From Actinernus sp. WN-2022 (lineage: Eukaryota; Cnidaria; Anthozoa; Actiniaria; Actinernidae), in the NCBI GenBank assembly GCA_030867875.1, contig JAOWCC010000415.1, forward strand, positions 1-64,000: 64,000 bases of DNA. The letters run 5' to 3'. The notes beneath the pieces were generated by a model, which did not search any database, was not told the DNA's origin, and worked only from the letters and a program-made list of their open reading frames with translations. This document shows, in pieces, positions 34,060-48,000 of this stretch; the first letter of the stretch is position 1; every line of letters begins with the position of its first letter. The position numbers and the translations under genes were made by a program.

Positions 34060-37000
34060 ACTCCTCCCCACCCCCACACCACCCTCATAAAATACCCTAC
34101 AGATCAATTATTGGGAAAGAAAGGCCAGAAAAGTCGTAAACTGTCATTTGCCCTTTCAAGAAAGCGGCAAAAAACACGAGTAACTGGCTTTTAAAGCTTA
34201 AAGGCACACAAGAATTCTACGCTGTTTCCACAAAAGGAGCCCTAGAACCTAAACCCCCTTTTGTGAAAACATGCTAGATCTTGTGTGCCTTTAGCTTTAA
34301 AAGCCAGTAACTCGTGTTTTTGCCGTTTTCTTGAAACGGCAAATGACAGTTGAAGACTTTAATGGCCTTTCTATCCCATAATTTACTTGTGTGAGATCTA
34401 TCCATAATTTCTTTATTTGAGACCTAGAGGTTATGCTTAGGTTAGAAAAAGGCCATTTTCTGGTATTATTACTCAAAATACAGGAAACTTCCATCATTAA
34501 ACGCAATCTACATGAAGAGAACGTTGTATTGCCGTATAGTGCATCGAAATCCATTGAAAGCTCGAGAAATGGCGCCACTTTGAAGATATTAGGGTACACA
34601 AGTAACTTTGAGAGATTAAGGTTAGGTTACAAAAAAAACACATTTTCGGATTTTCTACTCCAAATAGGGCAAAACTGGCACGCCAGTCTGAAAGTACAGG
34701 AAGAGGCCGTTGTATTGCCGTATAGTGCATCGAAATCCATTAAAAGGTCGAGAAATGGCGCCACTTTGAAATTTAGGTTACACAAGTAAATTAATGCGTA
34801 CTTGTTGGCTTTAAAAGCCAGTAACTCACTTTTCAACGTTTTGATCCCAAAAATGCACCTTTTTTCTCAGACCTAGTGGAAAATGTACATCTTTCACTAA
34901 GCAAATCGTTGCGCCATACGTCAGACAAAGTTGGTTTTTCGCGAAATTTTTTTGAACTACTCCTCCCCACCCCACACCACCCTCATAAAATACCTACAGA
35001 TCAATTATTGGAAAGAAAGGCCAGAAAAGTCGTAAACTGTCATTTGCCCTTTCAAGAAAGCGGCAAAAACACGAGTAACTGGCTTTTAAAGCTTAAAGGC
35101 ACACAAGAATTCTACGCTGTTTCCACAAAAGGAGCCCTAGAACCTAAAACCCCCTTTTGTGAAAACATGCTAGATCTTGTGTGCCTTTAGCTTTAAAAGC
35201 CAGTAACTCGTGTTTTTGCCGTTTTCTTGAAACGGCAAATGACAGTTGAAGACTTTAATGGCCTTTCTATCCCATAATTTACTTGTGTGAGATCTATCCC
35301 ATAATTTCTTTATTTGAGGACCTAGAGGTTATGCTTAGGTTAGAAAAAAGGCCATTTTCTGGTATTATTACTCAAAATACAGGAAACTTCCATCCATTAA
35401 ACGCAATCTACATGAAGAGAACGTTGTATTGCCGTTTAGTGCATCGAAATCCATTGAAAGCTCGAGAAATGGCGCCACTTTGAAGATATTAGGGTACACA
35501 AGTAACTTTGAGAGATTAAGGTTAGGTTACAAAAAAAAACACATTTTCGGATTTTCTACTCCAAATAGGGCAAAACTGGCACGCCAGTCTGAAAGTACAG
35601 GAAGAGGCCGTTGTATTGCCGTATAGAGGCATCGAAATCCATTAAAAGGTCGAGAAATGGCGCCACTTTGAAATTTAGGTTACACAAGTAAATAATGCGT
35701 ACTTGTTGGCTTTAAAAGCCAGTAACTCACTTTTCAACGTTTTGATCCCAAAAAATGCACCTTTTTTCTCAGACCTAGTGGAAAATGTACATCTTTCACT
35801 AAGCAAATCGTTGCGCCATACGTCAGACAAAGTTGGTTTTTCGCGAAATTTTTTGAACTACTCCTCCCCACCCCACACCACCCCTCATAAAAATACCTAC
35901 AGATCAATTATTGGAAAGAAAGGCCAGAAAAGTCCGTAAACTGTCATTTGCCCTTTCAAGAAAGCGGCAAAAACACGAGTAACTGGCTTTTAAAGCTTAA
36001 AGGCACACAAGAATTCTACGCTGTTTCCACAAAAGGAGCCCTAGAACCTAAAACCCCCTTTTGTGAAAACATGCTAGATCTTGTGTGCCTTTAGCTTTAA
36101 AAGCCAGTAACTCGTGTTTTTGCCGTTTTCTTGAAACGGCAAATGACAGTTGAAGACTTTAATGGCCTTTTCTATCCCATAATTTACTTGTGTGAGATCT
36201 ATCCCATAATTTCTTTATTTGAGACCTAGAGGTTATGCTTAGGTTAGAAAAAGGCCATTTTCTGGTATTATTACTCAAAATACAGGAAAACTTCCATCCA
36301 TTAAACGCAATCTACATGAAGAGAACGTTGTATTGCGTATAGTGCATCGAAAATCCATTGAAAGCTCGAGAAATGGCGCCACTTTGAAGATATTAGGGTA
36401 CACAAGTAACTTGAGAGATTAAGGTTAGGGTTACAAAAAAAACACATTTTCGGATTTTCTACTCCAAATAGGGCAAACTGGCACGCCAGTCTGAAAGTAC
36501 AGGAAGAGGCCGTTGTATTGCCGTATAGTGCATCGAAATCCATTAAAAGGTCGAGAAATGGCGCCACTTTGAAATTTAGGTTACAACAAGTAAATTAATG
36601 CGTACTTGTTGGCTTTAAAAGCCAGTAACTCACTTTTCAACGTTTTGATCCCAAAAATGCACCTTTTTTCTCAGACCTAGTGGAAAATGTACATCTTTCA
36701 CTAAGCAAATCGTTGCGCCATACGTCAGACAAAGTTGGTTTTTTCGCGAAATTTTTTGAACTACTCCTCCCCACCCCACACCACCCTCATAAAATACCTA
36801 CAGATCAATTATGGAAAGAAAGGCCAGAAAAGTCGTAAACTGTCATTTGCCCTTTCAAGAAAGCGGCAAAAACACGAGTAACTGGCTTTTAAAGCTTAAA
36901 GGCACACAAGAATTCTACGCTGTTTCCACAAAAGGAGCCCTAGAACCTAAAACCCCCCTTTTGTGAAAACATGCTATATCCTTGTGTGCCTTTAGCTTTA

Positions 37001-38450
37001 AAAGCCAGTAACTCGTGTTTTTGCCGTTTTCTTGAAACGGCAAATGACAGTTGAAGACTTTAATGGCCTTTCTATCCCATAATTTACTTGTGTGAGATCT
37101 ATCCCATAATTTCTTTATTTGAGACCTAGAGGTTATGCTTAGGTTAGAAAAAGGGCCATTTTCTGGTATTATTACTCAAAATACAGGAAACTTCATCCAT
37201 TAAACGCAATCTACATGAAGAGAACGTTGTATTGCCGTATAGTGCATCGAAATCCATTGAAAGCTCGAGAAATGGCGCCACTTTGAAGATATTAGGGTAC
37301 ACAAGTAACTTTGAGAGATTAAGTTAGGTTACAAAAAAAAACACATTTTCGGATTTTCTACTCCCAAATAGGGCAAAACTGGCACGCCAGTCTGAAAGTA
37401 CAGGAAGAGGCCGTTGTATTGCCGTATAGTGCATCGAAATCCATTAAAAGGTCGAGAAATGGCGCCACTTTGAAAATTAGGTTACACAAGTAAATTAATG
37501 CGTACTTGTTGGCTTTTAAAAGCCAGTAACTCACTTTTCAACGTTTTGATCCCAAAAATGCACCTTTTTTCTCAGACCTAGTGGAAAATGTACATCTTTC
37601 ACTAAGCAAATCGTTGCGCCATACGTCAGACAAAGTTGGTTTTTCGCGAAATTTTTGAACATACTCCTCCCCACCCCACAGACCACCCTCATAAAATACC
37701 TACAGATCAATTATGGGAAAGAAAGGCCAGAAAAGTCGTAAACTGTCATTTGCCCTTTCAAGAAAGCGGCAAAAACACGAGTAACTGGCTTTAAAGCTTA
37801 AAGGCACACAAGATCTACCGCTGTTTCCACAAAGGAGCCCTAGAACCTAAAACCCCCTTTTGTGAAAACATGCTAGATCTTGTGTGCCTTTAGCTTTAAA
37901 AGCCAGTAACTCGTGTTTTTGCCGTTTTCTTGAAACGGCAAATGACAGTTGAAGACTTTAATGGCCTTTCTATCCCATAATTTACTTGTGTGAGATCTAT
38001 CCCATAATTTCTTTATTTGAGACCTAGAGGTTATGCTTAGGTTAGAAAAAGGCCATTTTCTGGTATTATTACTCAAAATACAGGAAACTTCCATCCATTA
38101 AACGCAATCTCATGAAGAGAACGTTGTATTGCCGTATAGTGCATCGAAATCCATTGAAAGCTCGAGAAATGGCGCCTACTTGAAGATATTAGGGTACACA
38201 AGTAACTTTGAGAGATTAAGGTTAGGTTACAAAAAAAACACATTTTCGGATTTTCTACTTCCAAATAGGGCAAAAACTGGCACGCCAGTCTGAAAGTACA
38301 GGAAGAGGCCGTTGTATTGCCGTATAGTGCATCGAAATCCATTAAAAGGTCGAGAAATGGCGCCACTTTGAAATTTAGGTTACACAAGTAAATTAATGCG
38401 TACTTGTTGGCTTTAAAAGCCAGTAACTCACTTTTCAACGTTTTGATCCC
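33720..38450. other. Indel-rich stretch 1 (probable consensus error)
   Basis: From the second half of unit 38 to unit 43, scattered one-base insertions and deletions appear, chiefly in homopolymers, at several per monomer. Units before and after have almost none. The indels are not shared between neighbours, unlike real satellite variants, which are. Low-coverage or unpolished long-read sequence is the likeliest cause; collapse of differing copies is another. Confidence 0.75.
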
Positions 38451-38558
38451 AAAAATGCACCTTTTTTCTCAGACCTAGTGGAAAATGTACATCTTTCACT
38501 AAGCAAATCGTTGCGCCATACGTCAGACAAAGTTGGTTTTTCGCGAAATTTTTGAACT
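34060..38558. repeat. Family F1, units 39-43, indel-rich
   Basis: Unit starts are 34060, 34959, 35860, 36763 and 37663; lengths are 899, 901, 903, 900 and 896. Units 39-42 are type E, unit 43 is type B, and unit 42 also has the T variant. Each carries several one-base changes, mostly in homopolymers: extra C near 34072, GGG for GG near 34115, an extra A in CAAAAAACACG near 34170, CCATCATT near 34492, TTTAGTGC near 35435, and an inserted GA in the C-rich tract near 37681. Diagnostic sites (TATTATTACTC, CAGACAAAG) still place these units in F1. Consensus error is the likeliest source of the indels. Confidence 0.85.
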
Positions 38559-39454
38559 ACTCCTCCCCACCCCACACCACCCTCATAAAATACCTACAGA
38601 TCAATTATTGGAAAGAAAGGCCAGAAAAGTCGTAAACTGTCATTTGCCCTTTCAAGAAAGCGGCAAAAACACGAGTAACTGGCTTTTAAAGCTTAAAGGC
38701 ACACAAGAATTCTACGCTGTTTCCACAAAAGGAGCCCTAGAACCTAAAACCGCCCTTTGTGAAAACATGCTATATCTTGTGTGCCTTTAGCTTTAAAAGC
38801 CAGTAACTCGTGTTTTTGCCGTTTTCTTGAAACGGCAAATGACAGTTGAAGACTTTAATGGCCTTTCTATCCCATAATTTACTTGTGTGAGATCTATCCC
38901 ATAATTTCTTTATTTGAGACCTAGAGGTTATGCTTAGGTTAGAAAAAGGCCATTTTCTGGTATTGTTACTCAAAATACAGGAAACTTCCATCCATTAAAC
39001 GCAATCTACATGAAGAGAACGTTGTATTGCCGTATAGTGCATCGAAATCCATTGAAAGCTCGAGAAATGGCGCCACTTTGAAGATATTAGGGTACACAAG
39101 TAACTTTGAGAGATTAAGGTTAGGTTACAAAAAAACACATTTTCGGATTTTCTACTCCAAATAGGGCAAAACTGGCACGCCAGTCTGAAAGTACAGGAAG
39201 AGGCCGTTGTATTGCCGTATAGTGCATCGAAATCCATTAAAAGGTCGAGAAATGGCGCCACTTTGAAATTTAGGTTACACAAGTAAATTAATGCGTACTT
39301 GTTGGCTTTAAAAGCCAGTAACTCACTTTTCAACGTTTTGATCCCAAAAATGCACCTTTTTTCTCAGACCTAGTGGAAAATGTACATCTTTCACTAAGCA
39401 AATCGTTGCGCCATACGTCAGGCAAAGTTGGTTTTTCGCGAAATTTTTTGAACT
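38559..39454. repeat. Chimeric junction monomer (unit 44, F1-to-F2)
   Basis: The left part has the F1-only combination AGAATTCT (near 38707) and CTATATCTT (near 38771). From about 38964 rightward it carries F2 markers: TATTGTTACTC, the 7-A tract and CAGGCAAAG. It is the only unit with this combination and it sits exactly at the F1/F2 boundary, so the exchange point lies between about 38780 and 38964. A private AAACCGCCC change is also present near 38750. The neighbouring unit on the left is in an indel-rich stretch, so a mis-join during assembly is an alternative. Confidence 0.8.
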
Positions 39455-41242
39455 ACTCCTCCCCACCCCACACCACCCTCATAAAATACCTACAGATCAA
39501 TTATTGGAAAGAAAGGCCAGAAAAGTCGTAAACTGTCATTTGCCCTTTCAAGAAAGCGGCAAAAACACGAGTAACTGGCTTTTAAAGCTTAAAGGCACAC
39601 AAGATCTACGCTGTTTCCACAAAAGGAGCCCTAGAACCTAAAACCCCCTTTTGTGAAAACATGCTAGATCTTGTGTGCCTTTAGCTTTAAAAGCCAGTAA
39701 CTCGTGTTTTTGCCGTTTTCTTGAAACGGCAAATGACAGTTGAAGACTTGAATGGCCTTTCTATCCCATAATTTACTTGTGTGAGATCTATCCCATAATT
39801 TCTTTATTTGAGACCTAGAGGTTATGCTTAGGTTAGAAAAAGGCCATTTTCTGGTATTGTTACTCAAAATACAGGAAACTTCCATCCATTAAACGCAATC
39901 TACATGAAGAGAACGTTGTATTGCCGTATAGTGCATCGAAATCCATTGAAAGCTCGAGAAATGGCGCCACTTTGAAGATATTAGGGTACACAAGTAACTT
40001 TGAGAGATTAAGGTTAGGTTACAAAAAAACACATTTTCGGATTTTCTACTCCAAATAGGGCAAAACTGGCACGCCAGTCTGAAAGTACAGGAAGAGGCCG
40101 TTGTATTGCCGTATAGTGCATCGAAATCCATTAAAAGGTCGAGAAATGGCGCCACTTTGAAATTTAGGTTACACAAGTAAATTAATGCGTACTTGTTGGC
40201 TTTAAAAGCCAGTAACTCACTTTTCAACGTTTTGATCCCAAAAATGCACCTTTTTTCTCAGACCTAGTGGAAAATGTACATCTTTCACTAAGCAAATCGT
40301 TGCGCCATACGTCAGGCAAAGTTGGTTTTTCGCGAAATTTTTTGAACTACTCCTCCCCACCCCACACCACCCTCATAAAATACCTACAGATCAATTATTG
40401 GAAAGAAAGGCCAGAAAAGTCGTAAACTGTCATTTGCCCTTTCAAGAAAGCGGCAAAAACACGAGTAACTGGCTTTTAAAGCTTAAAGGCACACAAGATC
40501 TACGCTGTTTCCACAAAAGGAGCCCTAGAACCTAAAACCCCCTTTTGTGAAAACATGCTAGATCTTGTGTGCCTTTAGCTTTAAAAGCCAGTAACTCGTG
40601 TTTTTGCCGTTTTCTTGAAACGGCAAATGACAGTTGAAGACTTTAATGGCCTTTCTATCCCATAATTTACTTGTGTGAGATCTATCCCATAATTTCTTTA
40701 TTTGAGACCTAGAGGTTATGCTTAGGTTAGAAAAAGGCCATTTTCTGGTATTGTTACTCAAAATACAGGAAACTTCCATCCATTAAACGCAATCTACATG
40801 AAGAGAACGTTGTATTGCCGTATAGTGCATCGAAATCCATTGAAAGCTCGAGAAATGGCGCCACTTTGAAGATATTAGGGTACACAAGTAACTTTGAGAG
40901 ATTAAGGTTAGGTTACAAAAAAACACATTTTCGGATTTTCTACTCCAAATAGGGCAAAACTGGCACGCCAGTCTGAAAGTACAGGAAGAGGCCGTTGTAT
41001 TGCCGTATAGTGCATCGAAATCCATTAAAAGGTCGAGAAATGGCGCCACTTTGAAATTTAGGTTACACAAGTAAATTAATGCGTACTTGTTGGCTTTAAA
41101 AGCCAGTAACTCACTTTTCAACGTTTTGATCCCAAAAATGCACCTTTTTTCTCAGACCTAGTGGAAAATGTACATCTTTCACTAAGCAAATCGTTGCGCC
41201 ATACGTCAGGCAAAGTTGGTTTTTCGCGAAATTTTTTGAACT
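38559..41242. repeat. Family F2, units 44-46 (~894 bp)
   Basis: Unit starts are 38559, 39455 and 40349. Family markers are TATTGTTACTC (F1 has TATTATTACTC), CCATCCATTAAACGC, a 7-A tract (F1 has 8) and CAGGCAAAG. Unit 44 has a type E and T-variant left half like F1; units 45 and 46 are type B, 894 bp and nearly identical. Unit 45 has a private T-to-G change in GACTTGAATGG near 39750. The 7-A tract merges two minus-strand frames into one of 112 codons, a side effect of tract length and not evidence of coding. Confidence 0.88.
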
Positions 41243-42084
41243 ACTCCTCCCCACCCCACACCACCCTCATAAAATACCTACAGATCAATTATTGGAAAGA
41301 AAGGCCAGAAAAGTCGTAAACTGTCATTTGCCCTTTCAAGAAAGCGGCAAAAACACGAGTAACTGGCTTTTAAAGCTTAAAGGCACACAAGATCTACGCT
41401 GTTTCCACAAAAGGAGCCCTAGAACCTAAAACCCCCTTTTGTGAAAACATGCTAGATCTTGTGTGCCTTTAGCTTTAAAAGCCAGTAACTCGTGTTTTTG
41501 CCGTTTTCTTGAAACGGCAAATGACAGTTGAAGACTTTAATGGCCTTTCTATCCCATAATTTACTTGTGTGAGATCTATCCCATAATTTCTTTATTTCTC
41601 AAAATACAGGAAACTTCCACCCATTAAACGCAATCTACATGAAGAGAACGTTGTATTGCCGTATAGTGCATCGAAATCCATTGAAAGCTCGAGAAATGGC
41701 GCCACTTTGAAGATATTAGGGTACACAAGTAACTTTGAGAGATTAAGGTTAGGTTACAAAAAAAACACATTTTCGGATTTTCTACTCCAAATAGGGCAAA
41801 ACTGGCACGCCAGTCTGAAAGTACAGGAAGAGGCCGTTGTATTGCCGTATAGTGCATCGAAATCCATTAAAAGGTCGAGAAATGGCGCCACTTTGAAATT
41901 TAGGTTACACAAGTAAATTAATGCGTACTTGTTGGCTTTAAAAGCCAGTAACTCACTTTTCAACGTTTTGATCCCAAAAATGCACCTTTTTTCTCAGACC
42001 TAGTGGAAAATGGACATCTTTCACTAAGCAAATCGTTGCGCCATACGTCAGGCAAAGTTGGTTTTTCGCGAAATTTTTTGAACT
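41243..42084. repeat. Monomer with 53-bp deletion at the F2/F3 switch (unit 47, 842 bp)
   Basis: At about 41598, TTCTTTATTT joins directly to CTCAAAATAC. The 53 bp normally between them (from GAGACCTAG through GGTATTGTTA) is missing, which removes the start of the first 186-bp copy. The first F3 marker, CCACCC, follows within about 20 bp, so the deletion and the family switch nearly coincide. I see no obvious microhomology at the joint. The rest of the unit is clean, with a private G in AATGGACATC near 42012. Confidence 0.88.
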
Positions 42085-45000
42085 ACTCCTCCCCACCCCA
42101 CACCACCCTCATAAAATACCTACAGATCAATTATTGGAAAGAAGGCCAGAAAAGTCGTAAACTGTCATTTGCCCTTTCAAGAAAGCGGCAAAAACACGAG
42201 TAACTGGCTTTTAAAGCTTAAAGGCACACAAGATCTACGCTGTTTCCACAAAAGGAGCCCTAGAACCTAAAACCCCCTTTTGTGAAAACATGCTAGATCT
42301 TGTGTGCCTTTAGCTTTAAAAGCCAGTAAACTCGTGTTTTTTGCCGTTTTCTTGAAACGGCAAATGACAGTTGAAGACTTTAATGGCCTTTCTATCCCAT
42401 AATTTACTTGTGTGAGATCTATCCCATAATTTCTTTATTTGAGACCTAGAGGTTATGCTTAGGTTAGAAAAAGGCCATTTTCTGGTATTGTTACTCAAAA
42501 TACAGGAAACTTCCACCCATTAAACGCAATCTACATGAAGAGAACGTTGTATTGCCGTATAGTGCATCGAAATCCATTGAAAGCTCGAGAAATGGGCGCC
42601 AACTTTGAAGATATTAGGGTACACAAGTAACTTTGAGAGATTAAGGTTAGGTTACAAAAAAAAAACACATTTTCGGATTTTCTACTCCAAATAGGGCAAA
42701 ACTGGCACGCCAGTCTGAAAGTACAGGAAGAGGCCGTTGTATTGCCGTATAGTGCATCGAAATCCATTAAAAGGTCGAGAAATGGCGCCACTTTGAAATT
42801 TAGGTTACACAAGTAAATTAATGCGTACTTGTTGGCTTTAAAAGCCAGTAACTCACTTTTCAACGTTTTGATCCCAAAAATGCACCTTTTTTCTCAGACC
42901 TAGTGAAAATGTACATCTTTCACTAAGCAAATCGTTGCGCCCATACGTCAGGCAAAGTTGGTTTTTCGCGAAATTTTTTGAACTACTCCTCCCACCCACA
43001 CCACCCCTCATAAAATACCTACAGATCAATTATTGGAAAGAAAGGCAGAAAAGTCGTAAACTGTCATTTGCCCTTTCAAGAAAGCGGCAAAAACACGAGT
43101 AACTGGCTTTAAAGCTTAAAGGCACACAAGATCTACGCTGTTTCCACAAAAGGAGCCCTAGAACCTAAAACCCCCTTTTGTGAAAACATGCTAGATCTTG
43201 TGTGCCTTTAGCTTTAAAAGCCAGTAACTCGTGTTTTTGCCGTTTTCTTGAAACGGCAAATGACAGTTGAAGACTTTAATGGCCTTTCTATCCCATAATT
43301 TACTTGTGTGAGATCTATCCCATAATTTCTTTATTTGAGACCTAGAGGTTATGCTTAGGTTAGAAAAAGGCCATTTTTCTGGTATTGTTACTCAAAATAC
43401 AGGAAACTTCCACCCATTAAACGCAATCTACATGAAGAGAACGTTGTATTGCCGTATAGTGCATCGAAATCCATTGAAAGCTCGAGAAATGGCGCCAACT
43501 TTGAAGATATTAGGGTACACAAGTAACTTTGAGAGATTAAGGTTAGGTTACAAAAAAAAACACATTTTCGGATTTTCTACTCCAAATAGGGCAAAACTGG
43601 CACGCCAGTCTGAAAGTACAGGAAGAGGCCGTTGTATTGCCGTATAGTGCATCGAAATCCATTAAAAGGTCGAGAAATGGCGCCACTTTGAAATTTAGGT
43701 TACACAAGTAAATTAATGCGTACTTGTTGGCTTTAAAAGCCAGTAACTCACTTTTCAAACGTTTTGATCCCAAAAATGCACCTTTTTCTCAGACCTAGTG
43801 GAAAATGTACATCTTTCACTAAGCAAATCGTTGCGCCATACGTCAGGCAAAGTTGGTTTTTCGCGAAATTTTTGAACTACTCCTCCCCACCCCACACCAC
43901 CCTCATAAAATACCTACAGATCAATTATTGGAAAGAAAGGCCAGAAAAGTCGTAAACTGTCATTTGCCCTTTCAAGAAAGCGGCAAAAACACGAGTAACT
44001 GGCTTTTAAAGCTTAAAGGCACACAAGATCTACGCTGTTTCCACAAAAGGAGCCCTAGAACCTAAAACCCCCTTTTGTGAAAACATGCTAGATCTTGTGT
44101 GCCTTTAGCTTTAAAAGCCAGTAACTCGTGGTTTTTGCCGTTTTCTTGAAACGGCAAATGACAGTTGAAGACTTTAATGGCCTTTCTATCCCATAATTTA
44201 CTTGTGTGAGATCTATCCCATAATTTCTTTATTTGAGACCTAGAGGTTATGCTTAGGTTAGAAAAAGGCCATTTTCTGGTATTGTTACTCAAAATACAGG
44301 AAACTTCCACCCATTAAACGCAATCTACATGAAGAGAACGTTGTATTGCCGTATAGTGCATCGAAATCCATTGAAAGCTCGAGAAATGGCGCCACTTTGA
44401 AGATATTAGGGTACACAAGTAACTTTGAGAGATTAAGTTAGGTTACAAAAAAAACACATTTTCGGATTTTCTACTCCAAATAGGGCAAAACTGGCACGCC
44501 AGTCTGAAACGTACAGGAAGAGGCCGTTGTATTGCCGTATAGTGCATCGAAATCCATTAAAAGGTCGAGAAATGGCGCCACTTTGAAATTTAGGTTACAC
44601 AAGTAAATTAATGCGTACTTGTTGGCTTTAAAAGCCAGTAACTCACTTTTCAACGTTTTGATCCCAAAAATGCACCTTTTTTCTCAGACCTAGTGGAAAA
44701 TGTACATCTTTCACTAAGCAAATCGTTGCGCCATACGTCAGGCAAAGTTGGTTTTTCGCGAAATTTTTTGAACTACTCCTCCCCACCCCACACCACCCTC
44801 ATAAAATACCTACAGATCAATTATTGGAAAGAAAGGCCAGAAAAGTCGTAAACTGTCATATGCCCTTTCAAGAAAGCGGCAAAAACACGAGTAACTGGCT
44901 TTTAAAGCTTAAAGGCACACAAGATCTACGCTGTTTCCACAAAAGGAGCCCTAGAACCTAAAACCCCCTTTTGTGAAACATGCTAGATCTTGTGTGCCTT

Positions 45001-48000
45001 TAGCTTTAAAAGCCAGTAACTCGTGTTTTTGCCGTTTTCTTGAAACGGCAAATGACAGTTGAAGACTTTAATGGCCTTTCTATCCCATAATTTACTTGTG
45101 TGAGATCTATCCCATAATTTCTTTATTTGAGACCTAGAGGTTATGCTTAGGTTAGAAAAAGGCCATTTTCTGGTATTGTACTCAAAAATACAGGAAACTT
45201 CCACCCATTAAACGCAATCTACATGAAGAGAACGTTGTATTGCCGTATAGTGCATCGAAATCCATTGAAAGCTCGAGAAATGGCGCCACTTTGAAGATAT
45301 TAGGGTACACAAGTAACTTTGAGAGATTAAGGTTAGGTTACAAAAAAAACACATTTTCGGATTTTCTACTCCAAATAGGGCAAAACTGGCACGCCAGTCT
45401 GAAAGTACAGGAAGAGGCCGTTGTATTGCCGTATAGTGCATCGAAATCCATTAAAAGGTCGAGAAATGGCGCCACTTTGAAATTTAGGTTACACAAGTAA
45501 ATTAATGCGTACTTGTTGCTTTAAAGCCAGTAACTCACTTTTCAACGTTTTGATCCCAAAAATGCACCTTTTTTCTCAGACCTAGTGGAAAATGTACATC
45601 TTTCACTAAGCAAATCGTTGCGCCATACGTCAGGCAAAGTTGGTTTTTCGCGAAATTTTTTGAACTACTCCTCCCCACCCCACACCACCCTCATAAAATA
45701 CCTACAGATCAATTATTGGAAAGAAAGGCCAGAAAAGTCGTAAACTGTCATTTGCCCTTTCAAGAAAGCGGCAAAAACACGAGTAACTGGCTTTTAAAAG
45801 CTTAAAGGCACACAAGATCTACGCTGTTTCCACAAAAGGAGCCCTAGAACCTAAAACCCCCTTTTGTGAAAACATGCTAGATCTTGTGTGCCTTTAGCTT
45901 TAAAAGCCCAGTAACTCGTGTTTTTGCCGTTTTCTTGAAACGGCAAATGACAGTTGAAGACTTTAATGGCCTTTCTATCCCATAATTTTACTTGTGTGAG
46001 ATCTATCCCATAATTTCTTTATTTGAGACCTAGAGGTTATTGCTTAGGTTAGAAAAAAGGCCATTTTCTGGTATTGTTACTCAAAATACAGGAAACTTCC
46101 ACCATTAAACGCAATCTACATGAAGAGAACGTTGTATTGCCGTATAGTGCATCGAAATCCATTGAAAGCTCGAGAAATGGCGCCACTTTGAAGATATTAG
46201 GGTACACAAGTAACTTTGAGAGATTAAGGTTAGGTTACAAAAAAAACACATTTCGGATTTTCTACTCCAAATAGGGCAAAAACTGGCACGCCAGTCTGAA
46301 AGTACAGGAAGAGGCCGTTGTATTGCCGTATAGTGCATCGAAATCCATTAAAAGGTCGAGAAATGGCGCCACTTTGAAATTTAGGTTACACAAGTACAAT
46401 AATGCGTACTTGTTGGCTTTAAAAGCCAGTAACTTCACTTTTCAACGTTTTGATCCCAAAAATGCACCTTTTTTCTCAGACCTAGTGGAAAATGTACATC
46501 TTTCACTAAGCAAATCGTTGCGCCATACGTCAGGCAAAGTTGGTTTTTCGCGAAATTTTTTGAACTACTCCTCCCCACCCCCACACCACCCTCATAAAAT
46601 ACCTACAGATCAATTATTGGAAAGAAAGGCCAGAAAAGTCGTAAACTGTCATTTGCCCTTTCAAGAAAGCGGCAAAAACACGAGTAACTGGCTTTTAAAG
46701 CTTAAAGGCACACAAGATCTACGCTGTTTCCACAAAAGGAGCCCTAGAACCTAAAACCCCCTTTTGTGAAAACATGCTAGATCTTGTGTGCCTTTAGCTT
46801 TAAAAGCCAGTAACTCGTGTTTTTGCCGTTTTCTTGAAACGGCAAATGACAGTTGAAGACTTTAATGGCCTTTCTATCCCATAATTTACTTGTGTGAGAT
46901 CTATCCCATAATTTCTTTATTTGAGACCTAAGGTTATGCTTAGGTTAGAAAAAGGCCATTTTCTGGTATTGTTACTCAAAATACAGGAAACTTCCACCCA
47001 TTAAACGCAATCTACATGAAGAGAACGTTGTATTGCCGTATAGTGCATCGAAATCCCATTGAAAGCTCGAGAAATGGCGCCACTTTGAAGATATTAGGGT
47101 ACACAAGTAACTTTGAGAGATTAAGGTTAGGTTACAAAAAAAAACACATTTTCGGATTTTCTACTCCAAATAGGGCAAAACTGGCACGCCAGTCTGAAAG
47201 TACAGGAAGAGGCCGTTGTATTGCCGTATAGTGCATCGAAATCCATTAAAAAGGTCGAGAAATGGCGCCACTTTGAAATTTAGGTTACACAAGTAAATTA
47301 ATGCGTACTTGTTGGCTTTAAAAGCCAGTAACTCACTTTTCAACGTTTTGATCCCAAAAATGCACCTTTTTTCTCAGACCTAGTGGAAAATGTACATCTT
47401 TCACTAAGCAAATCGTTGCGCCATACGTCAGGCAAAGTTGGTTTTTCGCGAAATTTTTTGAAACTACTCCTCCCCACCCCACACCACCCTCATAAAATAC
47501 CTACAGATCAATTATGGAAAGAAAGGCCAGAAAAGTCGTAAACTGTCATTTGCCCCTTTCAAGAAAGCGGCAAAAACACGAGTAACTGGCTTTTAAAGCT
47601 TAAAGGCACACAAGATCTACGCTGTTTCCACAAAAGGAGCCCTAGAACCTAAAACCCCCTTTTGTGAAAACATGCTAGATCTTGTGTGCCTTTAGCTTTA
47701 AAAGCCAGTAACTCGTGTTTTTGCCGTTTTCTTGAAACGGCAAATGACAGTTGAAGACTTTAATGGCCTTTCTATCCCATAATTTACTTGTGTGAGATCT
47801 ATCCCATAATTTCTTTATTTGAGACCTAGAGGTTATGCTTAGGTTAGAAAAAGGCCATTTTCTGGTATTGTTAACTCGAAATACAGGAAAACTTCCACCC
47901 ATTAAACGCAATCTACATGAAGAGAACGTTGTATTGCCGTATAGTGCATCGAAATCCATTGAAAGCTCGAGAAATGGCGCCACTTTGAAGATATTAGGGT

